From Burkholderiales bacterium (GTDB lineage Bacteria; Pseudomonadota; Gammaproteobacteria; Burkholderiales; SG8-39), in the NCBI GenBank assembly GCA_014860445.1, contig JACZJT010000023.1:106218-170217 (forward strand): DNA of 64,000 nt, read 5' to 3'. The notes under the pieces were generated by a model. That model ran no database searches, had not been told where the DNA came from, and saw only the letters and a list, made by a program, of their open reading frames with translations. Every line of letters begins with the position of its first letter. Position 1 is the stretch's first letter. A program made the translations under genes and the position numbers. Positions 36,963 through 46,619 of this stretch are shown piece after piece.

Positions 36963-38294
36963 ATGGGAAGCATCGAAACCGAACTGGGCATAGATCTCTC
37001 CGCGTTCTGGATGCCGTTCTCGGCGAACCGGCAGTTCAAGCAGGCACCGCGGATGCTGGTGGGCGCGAAAGGCATGCATTTCACCGCGCACGACGGGCGC
37101 AAGGTGCTCGACGGCACGGCGGGCCTGTGGTGCGTCAACGCCGGCCACGGTCGCGAGAAAATCATCAATGCCGTGAAAGCCCAGCTCGATCAGCTCGATT
37201 TTGCGCCCACCTTTCAGATGGGCCACCCGAAGGCGTTCGAGGCGGCGCAGAAGATCGCCGCGCTTGCGCCGTCGGGCATGGATCATGTGTTTTTTGCAAA
37301 TTCCGGATCGGAAGCGGTCGACAGCGCACTGAAGATCGCGCTGGCCTACCACCGCGCCCGCGGCGAGGGTACGCGCACCGTGCTGGTCGGGCGCGAGCGC
37401 GGCTATCATGGCACCGGTTTCGGCGGCATTTCAGTCGGCGGCATGACCAACAACCGCAAGACGTTCGGGAACCTGCTGCCGCGCGTGGACCATCTGCGTC
37501 ATACCTGGGACCTGGAGCAGCAGGCCTACTCGCACGGCCAGCCGGGGTGGGGCGCGCATTTCGCCGACGAACTGGAACAGCGCATCATCCCCTTGCACGA
37601 TGCATCCAACATAGCCGCAGTGATCGTCGAGCCGGTGGCCGGGTCCACCGGCGGACTGATTCCGCCCAAGGGCTATCTAGAGCGCCTGCGCGCGATCTGC
37701 GACAAGCACGGCATCCTGCTGATTTTCGACGAAGTGATCACCGGTTTCGGCCGACTGGGCAAACCGTTTGCCGCAGATTATTTCGGCGTCACACCGGACC
37801 TCATGAGTTTTGCCAAGGGCGTCACCAACGGCACGATCCCCATGGGCGGCGTGATCGCGCACAATCGCGTTTATGACGCTTTCATGCAGGGGTCGGAGGG
37901 GGCGATCGAATTGTTCCATGGCTACACCTACTCCGGTCACCCGGTAGCCGCAGCCGCGGCGAGTGCGACCGTCGATGTGTATCAAGAAGAGGGTTTGTTC
38001 GAGCGCGCCGCAGCGATGGCGCCGTATTTCGAGCAGGCCTTGCACTCCTTGAAAGGGCTGCGCAATCTCATCGACATCCGCAACCTGGGGATGATCGGCG
38101 TGATCGAACTCGAAGCGCGGCCGGGCAAGGTCGGCGCGCGCGCGTTCGATGTTTTCACCGACTGCTACGCCAACGGCCTGTTGGTGCGGCCGGCGGGTGA
38201 CACGCTGGCGCTGTCGCCGCCTTTGATCGTCGAGAAGACGCACATCGACGAAATGGTGGACAAGCTGGGCGCCGCACTCAAGCGCGTCGCTTGA
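36963..38294 (+). CDS. Class III omega-amino acid:pyruvate aminotransferase
   Basis: A 443-residue PLP enzyme. FANSGSEAVDSALKIA binds PLP phosphate, LLIFDEVITGFGRLG holds the cofactor Asp, and the Schiff-base lysine is Lys285 in MSFAKGVTNG. The start (FWMPFSANRQFKQAPRML) matches beta-alanine:pyruvate transaminases. It transfers terminal amino groups to pyruvate; the physiological amine is not evident. Genes on both sides are within 15 bases, so it is in an operon. Confidence 0.88.
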   Translation: MGSIETELGIDLSAFWMPFSANRQFKQAPRMLVGAKGMHFTAHDGRKVLDGTAGLWCVNAGHGREKIINAVKAQLDQLDFAPTFQMGHPKAFEAAQKIAALAPSGMDHVFFANSGSEAVDSALKIALAYHRARGEGTRTVLVGRERGYHGTGFGGISVGGMTNNRKTFGNLLPRVDHLRHTWDLEQQAYSHGQPGWGAHFADELEQRIIPLHDASNIAAVIVEPVAGSTGGLIPPKGYLERLRAICDKHGILLIFDEVITGFGRLGKPFAADYFGVTPDLMSFAKGVTNGTIPMGGVIAHNRVYDAFMQGSEGAIELFHGYTYSGHPVAAAAASATVDVYQEEGLFERAAAMAPYFEQALHSLKGLRNLIDIRNLGMIGVIELEARPGKVGARAFDVFTDCYANGLLVRPAGDTLALSPPLIVEKTHIDEMVDKLGAALKRVA

Positions 38295-38305
38295 AAGGAA
38301 CAATG

Positions 38306-39712
38306 ATGAGTACGGAACTCGCCTACACTTCCGCCACTGAACTGGTGCGCCGCTACCGCGCGAAAGAACTGTCGCCGGTCGAGGTCACGCAGGCGGCGCT
38401 TGCGCGCATACGCGAGTTCAATCCGAGACTGAACGCTTTTTGCCTCGTCGACGAAGAAGGCGCGCTGGCGGCGGCACGCGCTTCCGAAGCGCGATGGACG
38501 AAAGGCGCGCCCCTGGGCTGGGTGGACGGCGTGCCGGCCTCGATCAAAGACCTGATCCTCACGCGCGGCTGGCCGACGCTGCGCGGCTCGAAGTCGGTAG
38601 ATGCTGCCGGCCCGTGGGGCGAAGACGGCCCGGCGACGGCGCGCCTGCGCGAAAACGGTGCGGTGCTGCTGGGCAAGACCTGTACGCCCGAATTCGGTTG
38701 GAAAGGTGTGACCGACAGCGCGCTCACCGGCATCACGCGCAATCCCTGGAACACCGAGCGCACGCCGGGTGGTTCCAGCGGCGGCGCCTCCGCGCAGGTC
38801 GCCGCCGGAATGGGTCAACTCGCGGTCGGCACCGACGGCGGCGGTTCGATACGCATCCCCTGTTCCTTCGCCGGTATCTCCGGGATCAAGGCCGGCTTCG
38901 GCCGTGTGCCGGCCTGGCCCCTGTCACCCTTTGGCACCGTCGCGCACGTCGGTCCGATGGCGCGGTCGATCGCCGACTGCGCGCTGATGCTCAACGTATT
39001 GTCGCAACCCGATACGCGCGACTGGACCGCCCTGCCTTATGCGAATATCGACTGGACCCAAGGGCTGGATGCGGGCGTCAAAGGCATGAAGGTTGCCTAT
39101 AGTCCGCGCCTGGGCTACGTGAAACACGTGGACGCCGAGGTCGAAGCGCGGGTTGCCGACGCGGTCAAGGTGCTGGCGGGCCTGGGCGCGACGGTGGAAG
39201 AAGTGGATCCGGGTTTCGCCGACTGCCGCCAGATCTTCTGGGTGCACTGGACGGCGGGTGCCTACAATTTCTTGCGCAACATGCCCAGGGAAAAATTCGC
39301 GCTGCTCGATCCCGGCTTGCGGCAAGCTTGCGAAAGCGGCTCGAAGCATACGCTGGCGCAATATCTCGATGCTGTCAACGCGCGCGGCGCGCTGGGCGAG
39401 CACATGAAACGCTTCCATGAGAAGTATGATTTGTTGCTTACGCCGGCAACGTCGATCCCGGCCTTCGCCGTCGGCGTGGTGGCGCCGGAGCGCGCAGACG
39501 GCGAGCAAGACTGGACTTGGTGGACGCCCTTTTCCTTTCCCTTCAATCTGACGCAGCAGCCGGCGCTGTCCGTGCCCTGCGGTTTTTCCGGCGATGGCAT
39601 GCCCATCGGACTGCAAATGGTGGGACCGATGCAGCGCGAGGACCTGGTATTGCGCGCGGCGCATGCATATCAGCAGGCGACCAGCCACCATTTGCAGCGC
39701 CCACCGCTGTAA
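38306..39712 (+). CDS. Amidase signature family hydrolase
   Basis: A 468-residue amidase. The Ser-cisSer-Lys triad is visible in ASIKDLILTRG (Lys), VGTDGGGSIR (cis-Ser) and TPGGSSGGASAQ (nucleophile region). It may release ammonia or an amine from an amide in the same pathway as the neighbouring transaminase. Of two tandem ATGs, 38306 has the better spacing to AAGGA. Confidence 0.85.
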   Translation: MSTELAYTSATELVRRYRAKELSPVEVTQAALARIREFNPRLNAFCLVDEEGALAAARASEARWTKGAPLGWVDGVPASIKDLILTRGWPTLRGSKSVDAAGPWGEDGPATARLRENGAVLLGKTCTPEFGWKGVTDSALTGITRNPWNTERTPGGSSGGASAQVAAGMGQLAVGTDGGGSIRIPCSFAGISGIKAGFGRVPAWPLSPFGTVAHVGPMARSIADCALMLNVLSQPDTRDWTALPYANIDWTQGLDAGVKGMKVAYSPRLGYVKHVDAEVEARVADAVKVLAGLGATVEEVDPGFADCRQIFWVHWTAGAYNFLRNMPREKFALLDPGLRQACESGSKHTLAQYLDAVNARGALGEHMKRFHEKYDLLLTPATSIPAFAVGVVAPERADGEQDWTWWTPFSFPFNLTQQPALSVPCGFSGDGMPIGLQMVGPMQREDLVLRAAHAYQQATSHHLQRPPL

Positions 39713-39988
39713 TCGCAAGTGCGCTGATCGAATTCTTGCGGTCTGCGCCTGAATTTTCCGGCGCCGGCGAAAGCCGATCCCGAGCAAGGCCAGGCCCTAG
39801 GACAGCGCCCGGTTGGTCATGAGTAGCGCGATTATTCAGCAAATGGGCCCGCGCAAGTGAGAGCCTGTCGCAATTGAGACTGTGTGGCGGCGCGCGCGTG
39901 TCGTCCATGGCTTGCGCATTTATCCCGGGGCCAATATATTGGGCCTTGGGGGCGTAAATAAATTCCAATGCGGGCGCGGGAGGCGGAT

Positions 39989-40699
39989 ATGAGTTCACGC
40001 TGGATCGACATCAAGGCGCAGGACGGGGGTACCTTTAAGGCGTATCTGTCGCTGCCGCGCCAGGCGGAAAAGGCGGGCAAAGGGCCTGGCATCGTGCTCA
40101 TCCAGGAAATATTCGGCGTCAACGCGCATATACGCGGCGTGGCCGATCAATACGCGAGCGACGGGTACACCGTGCTCGCCCCCGACATGTTCTGGCGCAT
40201 GCAGCCGATGGTCGAACTCGGTTACGACGGGGACGATTTCCAGAAAGGCATCGGCTATATGCAGAAGATGGATTTCGCTGCCGGCCTGAAGGACCTGACA
40301 GCCACGGTGGCTGCGTTGCGGGGTATGCCGGAATGCTCCGGCAAGGTGGCCTCCATTGGATACTGTATGGGCGGAATGCTCTCCTACCTATGCGCTGCCA
40401 ATGCCGGTGTGGACGCGGCGGTGTGCTATTACGGCGGCGGCATACACAACAAGCTGGAAGAGGCGGCAAAAATAAAATGCCCGGTGCTGTTTCACTTCGC
40501 CGGCGACGACGCACATATTCCGGCGGCCGCAGTCGAGGCGGTGCAAAAGACCTTCGCAGGGCGCAGTGGCGTGCGCATCGACGTTTACCCCGGCGCAAAT
40601 CACGGTTTTAACTGCTGGGATCGTGCCGCTTACCACCAGCAAAGCGCGGCGCTCGCACGCGGACGTTCCCTGGCTTTTCTCGCCACCACCATCAGCTAA
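39989..40699 (+). CDS. Dienelactone hydrolase family protein
   Basis: A 236-residue alpha/beta hydrolase with the Cys-type nucleophile in IGYCMGGMLSY, Asp in FAGDDAHIP and His in PGANHGFNCWD, the Cys-Asp-His triad of dienelactone hydrolases. ATG 39989 follows GGGAGG. A 276-base gap without any gene that I recognise separates it from the amidase, so it probably has its own promoter. Confidence 0.87.
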   Translation: MSSRWIDIKAQDGGTFKAYLSLPRQAEKAGKGPGIVLIQEIFGVNAHIRGVADQYASDGYTVLAPDMFWRMQPMVELGYDGDDFQKGIGYMQKMDFAAGLKDLTATVAALRGMPECSGKVASIGYCMGGMLSYLCAANAGVDAAVCYYGGGIHNKLEEAAKIKCPVLFHFAGDDAHIPAAAVEAVQKTFAGRSGVRIDVYPGANHGFNCWDRAAYHQQSAALARGRSLAFLATTIS

Positions 40700-40717
40700 A
40701 GCAAAGGCCTGAAAAGC

Positions 40718-41878
40718 ATGAGCGACAGAACCTATCTCGAGTGGCCGTTTTTCGACGCGCCGCAGCGCAAACTCGCGACGGAACTCGATACCTGGGCGGC
40801 GGCGAACGTCGCCCATCTCGATCATGGCGCGGACGTCGATGCGACTTGCCGCGATCTGGTCGCCCGCCTGGGCAGGGACGGTTGGCTCAAGTACTGCGTA
40901 CCTTCGGCCTATGGCGGGGCCGCGGAGCAGATTGATTCGCGCTCTTTGTGCATCGCGCGCGAGACCCTGGCGCGCCACGAGGGCCTGGCCGATTTCGCCT
41001 TTGCGATGCAGGGCCTGGGTTCGGGGGCGATTTCCATCGCAGGCAGCGAGGACCTGAAGCAACGCTATCTGCCGCGCGTGGCCCGTGGCGAAGCCATCGC
41101 CGCATTCGCATTGTCCGAACCCGACGCAGGGTCGGACGTGGGCGCCATGACCACCAGCGCGCGCCGCGAAGGCGAGGACTATGTACTCGACGGCGAGAAA
41201 ACCTGGATATCCAACGGCGGCATAGCGGATTTTTACTGCGTGTTCGCCCGTACCGGAGAGGCGGCGGGAGCGCGCGGCCTGAGCGCGTTTGTCGTCGATG
41301 CAGCCAACCCGGGGCTCGAAGTCACCGGCCGTATCGAGTTGATCGCGCCGCACCCTCTGGCAAGCCTGCGTTTTCGCGGCTGCCGTGTGAGCGCCGCACA
41401 GCGCCTGGGCGAAGCCGGCCAGGGATTCAAGGTGGCGATGCAGACGCTGGACATATTTCGCGCCTCGGTCGCGGCGGCGGCGCTGGGATTTGCGCGGCGC
41501 GCACTCGACGAAGCCCTTGCGCGCGCCAAGGGCCGGAAGATGTTCGGACAGACTCTGGCCGATTTCCAGCTCACGCAGGCGGCGATAGCCGAAATGGCCA
41601 CCGCCATCGACAGCGCCGCGCTGCTCACTTATCGCGCCGCCTGGCTACGCGACGTGAAGGGCGCGCGCACCACGCGCGAAGCGGCCATGGCCAAGATGGT
41701 CGCGACTGAATCGGCCCAGCAGGTCATCGACCGTGCGCTGCAGATTTTCGGCGGCCTCGGCGTGGTGAGCGGCTACCCGGTGGAAAAGCTTTACCGCGAA
41801 ATTCGCGCGCTTCGCATCTATGAAGGCGCAACCGAGGTACAAAAACTGATAATCGCGCGCGAAACATTGAAGGGGTAG
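40718..41878 (+). CDS. Acyl-CoA dehydrogenase
   Basis: A 386-residue flavoenzyme. [15 protein letters not shown] and [12 protein letters not shown] bind FAD/substrate, [20 protein letters not shown] and [10 protein letters not shown] form the C-terminal flavin site with the usual catalytic Glu region. It oxidises an acyl-CoA at C2-C3. The neighbouring aromatic CoA ligase suggests a ring-derived or branched acyl-CoA, though this cannot be told from sequence. Confidence 0.88.
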   Translation: MSDRTYLEWPFFDAPQRKLATELDTWAAANVAHLDHGADVDATCRDLVARLGRDGWLKYCVPSAYGGAAEQIDSRSLCIARETLARHEGLADFAFAMQGLGSGAISIAGSEDLKQRYLPRVARGEAIAAFALSEPDAGSDVGAMTTSARREGEDYVLDGEKTWISNGGIADFYCVFARTGEAAGARGLSAFVVDAANPGLEVTGRIELIAPHPLASLRFRGCRVSAAQRLGEAGQGFKVAMQTLDIFRASVAAAALGFARRALDEALARAKGRKMFGQTLADFQLTQAAIAEMATAIDSAALLTYRAAWLRDVKGARTTREAAMAKMVATESAQQVIDRALQIFGGLGVVSGYPVEKLYREIRALRIYEGATEVQKLIIARETLKG

Positions 41879-41940
41879 GGCGCCAACGCGCCAGGGCCGC
41901 TTCCCTTGGCGCAATCGACAGCCGCACATCTGGAGGCTTA

Positions 41941-43581
41941 ATGGAACCCACGGCTCACATCGACACCTTTGTCAGGGACAGGCTGCCGCCAAAAAACCAG
42001 TGGCCCAGGCTGGTTTTCGATCTGCCGGAGCTGCGCTATCCGAAACGCCTGAACTGCGCTGCTGAACTGCTAGACAAGATGGCGGCCGGCGTATACGGCG
42101 AGCGCACCGTGATCCACACCCTGGTCGAGGGCAAGGCCTATTCCTGCAGTTACCGGACGCTGCTCGCCCGCGCCAACCAGATTGCACATGTGCTCACCGA
42201 GGACCTGAAGCTCAAGACCGGGAATCGCGTGCTGCTGCGCGCACCCAATAATCCGATGATGGCGGCCTGCTGGCTGGCCGTAGTCAAGGCCGGACTTGTC
42301 GCTGTGCCCACGATGCCGCTGCTGCGTGCGAAGGAGTTGAAGCAGATTATCGACAAGGCCAGAGTGGGTGCGGCCCTGTGTGATTTGCGCCTGAAAGACG
42401 AAATGGAACTGGCGCGGGCAGAGTGCCGGGACATGAAGCAGGTGCTCTACTTCAACGATGGCGGTGCGAACTCGCTCGAACAAAGACTCGCGGATAAACC
42501 CACGGCGTTCCGCAACGTCGACACGGCGGCCGACGACGCCTGCATGATCGCCTTCACTTCGGGGACGACCGGGCAACCGAAGGGCACCGTGCATTTTCAT
42601 CGCGACGTGCTGGCCATGTGCGATTGCTTCCCCCGCTCCTGCCTGAAGCCGACACCGGACGACATTTTCTGCGGTACCCCGCCGCTCGCTTTCACCTTTG
42701 GCCTGGGGGGGTTGTTGTGCTTCCCCATGCGGTTCGGCGCGTCCACGGTGCTGATGGAAAGGCTCAGTCCGGACACCCTGCTCGAAACGATACAGAAGAC
42801 GAAGGCGACGATCTGCTTTACAGCGCCGACCTACTATCGCCAGATGGCTGCCCTGGTCCGAAACTACAACCTGCGCAGTCTGAAGAAATGCGTATCGGCG
42901 GGCGAAGCGCTGCCTGATGCAACGCGCCAGCTGTTCAAGGAGGCGAGCGGCATCGAGATCATCGACGGGATCGGCGCGACCGAGATGATCCACATTTTCA
43001 TTTCTCACACGCCGGAGCGCGTCCGCCCCGGGGCGACCGGTTATGCCATACCCGGTTACGAGGCGACGGTGATCGACGAGAACGGCAGGCCCTGTGCACC
43101 GGGGGTGGTCGGACGACTGGCGGTAAAAGGGCCGACCGGCTGCCGCTATCTAGCCGATTCGCGCCAGAAGAATTATGTAATCGGCACTGGAAACCTGCGC
43201 GGCTGGAATCTGACCGGGGATGCTTACAAGATGGACGCGGACGGCTATTTCTACTATCAGGCGCGTACCGACGACATGATCATCTCCGCGGGCTACAACA
43301 TCGCCGGACCCGAGGTCGAGGCGGCGCTGCTGCAGCATCCCGCCGTGGCCGAGTGCGGGGTGGTCGGTGTGCCGGACGCGGAGCGTGGCCAGATCGTCAA
43401 GGCCTGCGTGGTGCTCAAATCCGGCTACACCGGCAATGAGCTGATGGCAAAAGAGCTGCAGGAATTCGTAAAAAAGACCATTGCGGCCTACAAGTATCCG
43501 CGCGCCATCCAATTCGTGGCGTCCTTGCCGCGAACGGAAACCGGCAAGCTGCAACGCTTCAAACTGCGCGAGCCCGCCTAG
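41941..43581 (+). CDS. Aromatic acid-CoA ligase, 2-aminobenzoate/benzoate-CoA ligase-like
   Basis: A 546-residue AMP-binding ligase. The P-loop-like motif is AFTSGTTGQPKGTVHFH, followed by GATEMIHIF, GDAYKMDADGYFYYQARTDDMI and the C-terminal lysine in PRTETGKLQRFKL. The overall likeness is to 2-aminobenzoate-CoA and benzoate-CoA ligases, which activate aromatic acids with ATP and CoA. AGGAG lies close before the ATG (GGAGGCTTA). Confidence 0.85.
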   Translation: MEPTAHIDTFVRDRLPPKNQWPRLVFDLPELRYPKRLNCAAELLDKMAAGVYGERTVIHTLVEGKAYSCSYRTLLARANQIAHVLTEDLKLKTGNRVLLRAPNNPMMAACWLAVVKAGLVAVPTMPLLRAKELKQIIDKARVGAALCDLRLKDEMELARAECRDMKQVLYFNDGGANSLEQRLADKPTAFRNVDTAADDACMIAFTSGTTGQPKGTVHFHRDVLAMCDCFPRSCLKPTPDDIFCGTPPLAFTFGLGGLLCFPMRFGASTVLMERLSPDTLLETIQKTKATICFTAPTYYRQMAALVRNYNLRSLKKCVSAGEALPDATRQLFKEASGIEIIDGIGATEMIHIFISHTPERVRPGATGYAIPGYEATVIDENGRPCAPGVVGRLAVKGPTGCRYLADSRQKNYVIGTGNLRGWNLTGDAYKMDADGYFYYQARTDDMIISAGYNIAGPEVEAALLQHPAVAECGVVGVPDAERGQIVKACVVLKSGYTGNELMAKELQEFVKKTIAAYKYPRAIQFVASLPRTETGKLQRFKLREPA

Positions 43582-43626
43582 TACCGTGCCGGGGCGGACC
43601 GGAGTCGATATCGGCCGGTCGCAAAA

Positions 43627-44238
43627 CTAGGTGCCGGCTTCGCCCCAGCGAGCCATCAGCTCGTGCTCGACCTCGAGTTGGTCGAGTACGCGTGCAACGA
43701 TGAAATCGACCACTTCGCCGACGTTCTGCGGCCGGTGGTAGAAGCCCGGGTTGGCGGGCAGAATGACAGCGCCGGCGTGTGCGAGCTTGAGCATCGCTTC
43801 CAAATGGATGGAGGAAAAAGGCGTTTCGCGCGGCACCAGCACGAGCTTGCGCCGCTCCTTCAGCATGACGTCAGCTGCGCGCTCTATCAGATTGTCCGAC
43901 ATGCCTGCGGCGACTGCCGCCAGCGTACCGATGGTGCAGGGACAAATCACCATGGCATCGGGCGCGTTGGAGCCCGAGGCGACCGGCGCAAACCATTCTT
44001 CCCGGCCGAACACCCGCAGCTGGCCCGGCTTTGAATTGAAGCGTTCGCTGAACAGCGATTCCGCCTCGGCGGTGCGCGCCGGCAATGTCAGATCCATCTC
44101 CTGTCGGGCGACGACCTGCGCGGCCTGCGAGTAAATCAGGTAGACGCGCACGCCGGCGGCCAGCAGGCATTCGAGCAGGCGTATGCCGTAGGGCATGCCG
44201 GAGGCGCCGGTGAGGGCGAGTGTGACCGTTTGTTTCAT
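43627..44238 (-). CDS. ubiX: Flavin prenyltransferase UbiX
   Basis: A 203-residue flavoprotein that prenylates FMN for UbiD-type decarboxylases (ubiquinone synthesis and aromatic decarboxylation). The start TLALTGASGMPYGIRLLE and the mid-protein VICPCTIGTLAAVAAGMSDNL are family hallmarks. It overlaps rapZ by 4 bases. No ubiD is in the window. Confidence 0.92.
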   Translation of the reverse strand: MKQTVTLALTGASGMPYGIRLLECLLAAGVRVYLIYSQAAQVVARQEMDLTLPARTAEAESLFSERFNSKPGQLRVFGREEWFAPVASGSNAPDAMVICPCTIGTLAAVAAGMSDNLIERAADVMLKERRKLVLVPRETPFSSIHLEAMLKLAHAGAVILPANPGFYHRPQNVGEVVDFIVARVLDQLEVEHELMARWGEAGT

Positions 44239-45071
44239 CTTATCTGTCGGTGTCGGATCATCACCTGATTGTCGGTGCCGAAGGCCGCGCCCAGGCGCTC
44301 TGCGAAATACACCGAACGATGCTGTCCGCCGGTGCAGCCGATGGCGACGGTCAGATAGCTGCGATTTTCGCGCACGAAAGCGGGCAGCCAGGTGGCGATG
44401 AATGCGTGAATGTCGCGGTACATGCGCTGTGTCGCTTCCTCGTTTTCCAGGAAAGCGGCGACCGCCGCGTCCAGGCCGGTCAGGTCGCGCAAGTTGGGCT
44501 CGTAATAGGGGTTGGGCAGGCAGCGCACATCGAATACGAAATCGGCATCCAGCGGAATTCCCTGCTTGAAGCCGAAGGACTCGAACAGCAGCGTGAGACG
44601 CGAGCGGTCGATATCGACCAGGTTTTTTATCCAGCTGCGCAGCGTATTGGGCGAAAGTTCGCTGGTATCGACGTGAAGACCGAGCTCACTGATGTCGCCG
44701 AGCAGTTCGCGCTCGCGTGCGATGCTTTCGGCCACGGTAAGTCCGCCCTTGCTCAGTGGATGGCGCCGCCGCGTTTCCGAGAACCGCTTGATCAAGGTTT
44801 CGTCCTTGGCCTCCAGGAACAGCAGCCTGACATCCACGCCCTCATCCTTGAGTTTTGCGACGGTCTGCGGCAGTTGGCGCACGGAGGTGCCGCTGCGCGC
44901 GTCCATGCTCAATGCGACATGCTCATGCCCTGTACCCGCGAGCGATTCGAGCAGCGGCACGACCAGCGCGACCGGGAGGTTGTCAACGCAGTAGTAGCTG
45001 CTGTCCTCCAGTACGTTGAGCGCGACGCTCTTGCCTGAGCCGGAAAGACCGCTGATCAGCACTAATTGCAT
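44235..45071 (-). CDS. rapZ: RNase adapter protein RapZ (YvcJ family P-loop protein)
   Basis: A 278-residue protein with Walker A GLSGSGKSVAL and the C-terminal CTGGQHRSVYFAE region. In enterobacteria RapZ guides RNase E to the GlmZ small RNA and so controls amino-sugar synthesis; here only the family is certain. It is separated from hprK by a psiF-like gene and a terminator. Confidence 0.93.
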   Translation of the reverse strand: MQLVLISGLSGSGKSVALNVLEDSSYYCVDNLPVALVVPLLESLAGTGHEHVALSMDARSGTSVRQLPQTVAKLKDEGVDVRLLFLEAKDETLIKRFSETRRRHPLSKGGLTVAESIARERELLGDISELGLHVDTSELSPNTLRSWIKNLVDIDRSRLTLLFESFGFKQGIPLDADFVFDVRCLPNPYYEPNLRDLTGLDAAVAAFLENEEATQRMYRDIHAFIATWLPAFVRENRSYLTVAIGCTGGQHRSVYFAERLGAAFGTDNQVMIRHRQIR

Positions 45072-45187
45072 ACCATCAGGATATCATCCGGGTGCATCAT
45101 AAAGCCAATTCATCGGCGCTCGGCGCGCTGCGAGGCACGAGAATTAAAGCAGCCCGCGCAAGGGGTGCGCGCGGGCGGTCCTTAAAC

Positions 45188-45224
45188 AAACAGGGGGCGC
45201 AGGCAACGCCTGCGCCCCCTGTTT
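45188..45224 (-). terminator. Strong stem-loop terminator after the psiF-like gene
   Basis: A perfect 17-bp stem (AAACAGGGGGCGCAGGC and its complement) with a 3-base loop, 16 bases after the minus-strand stop at 45241, ending in TTTGTTTAAG. It insulates the psiF-like gene from rapZ. A second GC hairpin is at 45152-45176. Confidence 0.8.
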
Positions 45225-45240
45225 CCTGCCCGGTGCCTTG

Positions 45241-45615
45241 CTAGCCCTTGAGGCACTCGCTCATGAATTTCTTGCGTTCGTCACCCTTGAGCTTCTTCGC
45301 CCCGGCTTCCTTGTTGCAGTAACCCATCTTCTGCTTCTGGTCCGCGGGCTTGGCGGCCGCCGCCGGCTTTGCGGGCACGGCTTCAGCCGCGACATTCCCG
45401 CCTTTCAAGCAACCGCTCATGAATTTCTTGCGTTCGTCGCCCTTGAGATCCTTGGCCTTGGCTTCCTTGTTGCAATCGCCCATCTTGCTCTGCTGCGCGC
45501 CCATTTTCTTTTCCGCTGCGGGCGGCGCGGATTTTTCAGCCGGTTTTTTGTCCTCGGCCTGCGCTACGGAAACGCAGAACACCCCCGCCATCAGCACCGC
45601 CATCAATTTGTTCAT
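45241..45615 (-). CDS. psiF: PsiF-repeat protein, exported
   Basis: A 124-residue exported protein. A signal peptide (MNKLMAVLMAGVFCVSVAQA) is followed by a Lys/Pro/Ala-rich linker and two PsiF repeats, each with a CNKEA..AK.LKGDERKKFMS.CLKG pattern containing two Cys. In E. coli psiF is phosphate-starvation induced; its function is unknown. The start at 45615 follows a GGGAG. It is placed between hprK and rapZ with its own terminator. Confidence 0.85.
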   Translation of the reverse strand: MNKLMAVLMAGVFCVSVAQAEDKKPAEKSAPPAAEKKMGAQQSKMGDCNKEAKAKDLKGDERKKFMSGCLKGGNVAAEAVPAKPAAAAKPADQKQKMGYCNKEAGAKKLKGDERKKFMSECLKG

Positions 45616-45680
45616 GCCTGCTCCCCTGGTTTGGTTGTAAAAATGCTCACTGCCAGGGTTAGAACGCGGACACGGGGGGA

Positions 45681-46619
45681 TCAGTTGACCTCGCGCTTCA
45701 ACTCGCCCTGCTGACGCGCAATGAATTCCTGGGTGCTGTCGTAGCCGCGCAGTTGCAGTATGTAGTTGCGGACGGCGGCTTCCACCAGGACGGCCAGGTT
45801 GCGTCCGGCGGCGACCGGAATGACGATTTCGCGGATCTGCAGGCCGAGGATGTCCTCGGTGAGTTCGTGCAACGGCAGCCGTTCGGCGGGGGTGGCACCG
45901 GCCTGGCCGGGTTTTTCCAGATGCACGATCAGTTTCAGGTTCATTTTTGGGCGCACGGCCGTTTCGCCGAAGATGACGCGTATATTGAGCACGCCCAAGC
46001 CGCGCACTTCGAGAAAATCCTTGAGCAGCGGCGGGCAACGCCCCTCCAGTGTTTTCGAAGCGATGCGCGAGATCTCCACGACGTCGTCGGCGACCAGGCC
46101 GTGGCCGCGGCTGATCAATTCCAGCGCGAGTTCGCTTTTTCCGACTCCCGATTCGCCGGTGATCAGCACGCCCAGGCCGAGCACGTCCACGAATACCCCG
46201 TGCAGGGACGTCGAATCCGCCAGGATCTTGGCGAGGTAGCGGCGCAGCGTATCGATGACGAGGTCGGCGGCGGACTCGCTCGCAAGTACGGGGACGCTTT
46301 TGATTTCCGCTTCCCGCAACAAGCTTTCCGGCGCGGCGACGTTGTCTGCGAGGATGATGGCGGCCGGTCCTGCGGCGAACAGATTGGCGATGACCTGACC
46401 GCTGGCGTCGCCGCTATAACCGTCGATATAGGCCAGCTCGCGCAGACCCAGCACCTGGATGCGGTTGGGATGAATCAGATTGAGGTGGCCGACCAGCGCC
46501 GCGGTATCTGCGCTGTCGCGGCGTACGGGCAGCGCTTCGCCGCCGCGGCCGGTGACCCAGCCTAAGCCCAGTCTTGCGGCGTTGTCTTCATACAGCCGCG
46601 CGATGCTGGTCTGTAACAT
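45681..46619 (-). CDS. hprK: HPr kinase/phosphorylase
   Basis: A 312-residue bifunctional enzyme that phosphorylates and dephosphorylates Ser46 of HPr. The N-terminal domain is followed by Walker A GESGVGKSELALEL, the HPrK motif GHGLVADDVVEI and the signature LEVRGLGVLNIRVIFGE. In betaproteobacteria it controls the nitrogen-type PTS rather than sugar uptake. It overlaps ptsN by 32 bases. Confidence 0.95.
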   Translation of the reverse strand: MLQTSIARLYEDNAARLGLGWVTGRGGEALPVRRDSADTAALVGHLNLIHPNRIQVLGLRELAYIDGYSGDASGQVIANLFAAGPAAIILADNVAAPESLLREAEIKSVPVLASESAADLVIDTLRRYLAKILADSTSLHGVFVDVLGLGVLITGESGVGKSELALELISRGHGLVADDVVEISRIASKTLEGRCPPLLKDFLEVRGLGVLNIRVIFGETAVRPKMNLKLIVHLEKPGQAGATPAERLPLHELTEDILGLQIREIVIPVAAGRNLAVLVEAAVRNYILQLRGYDSTQEFIARQQGELKREVN

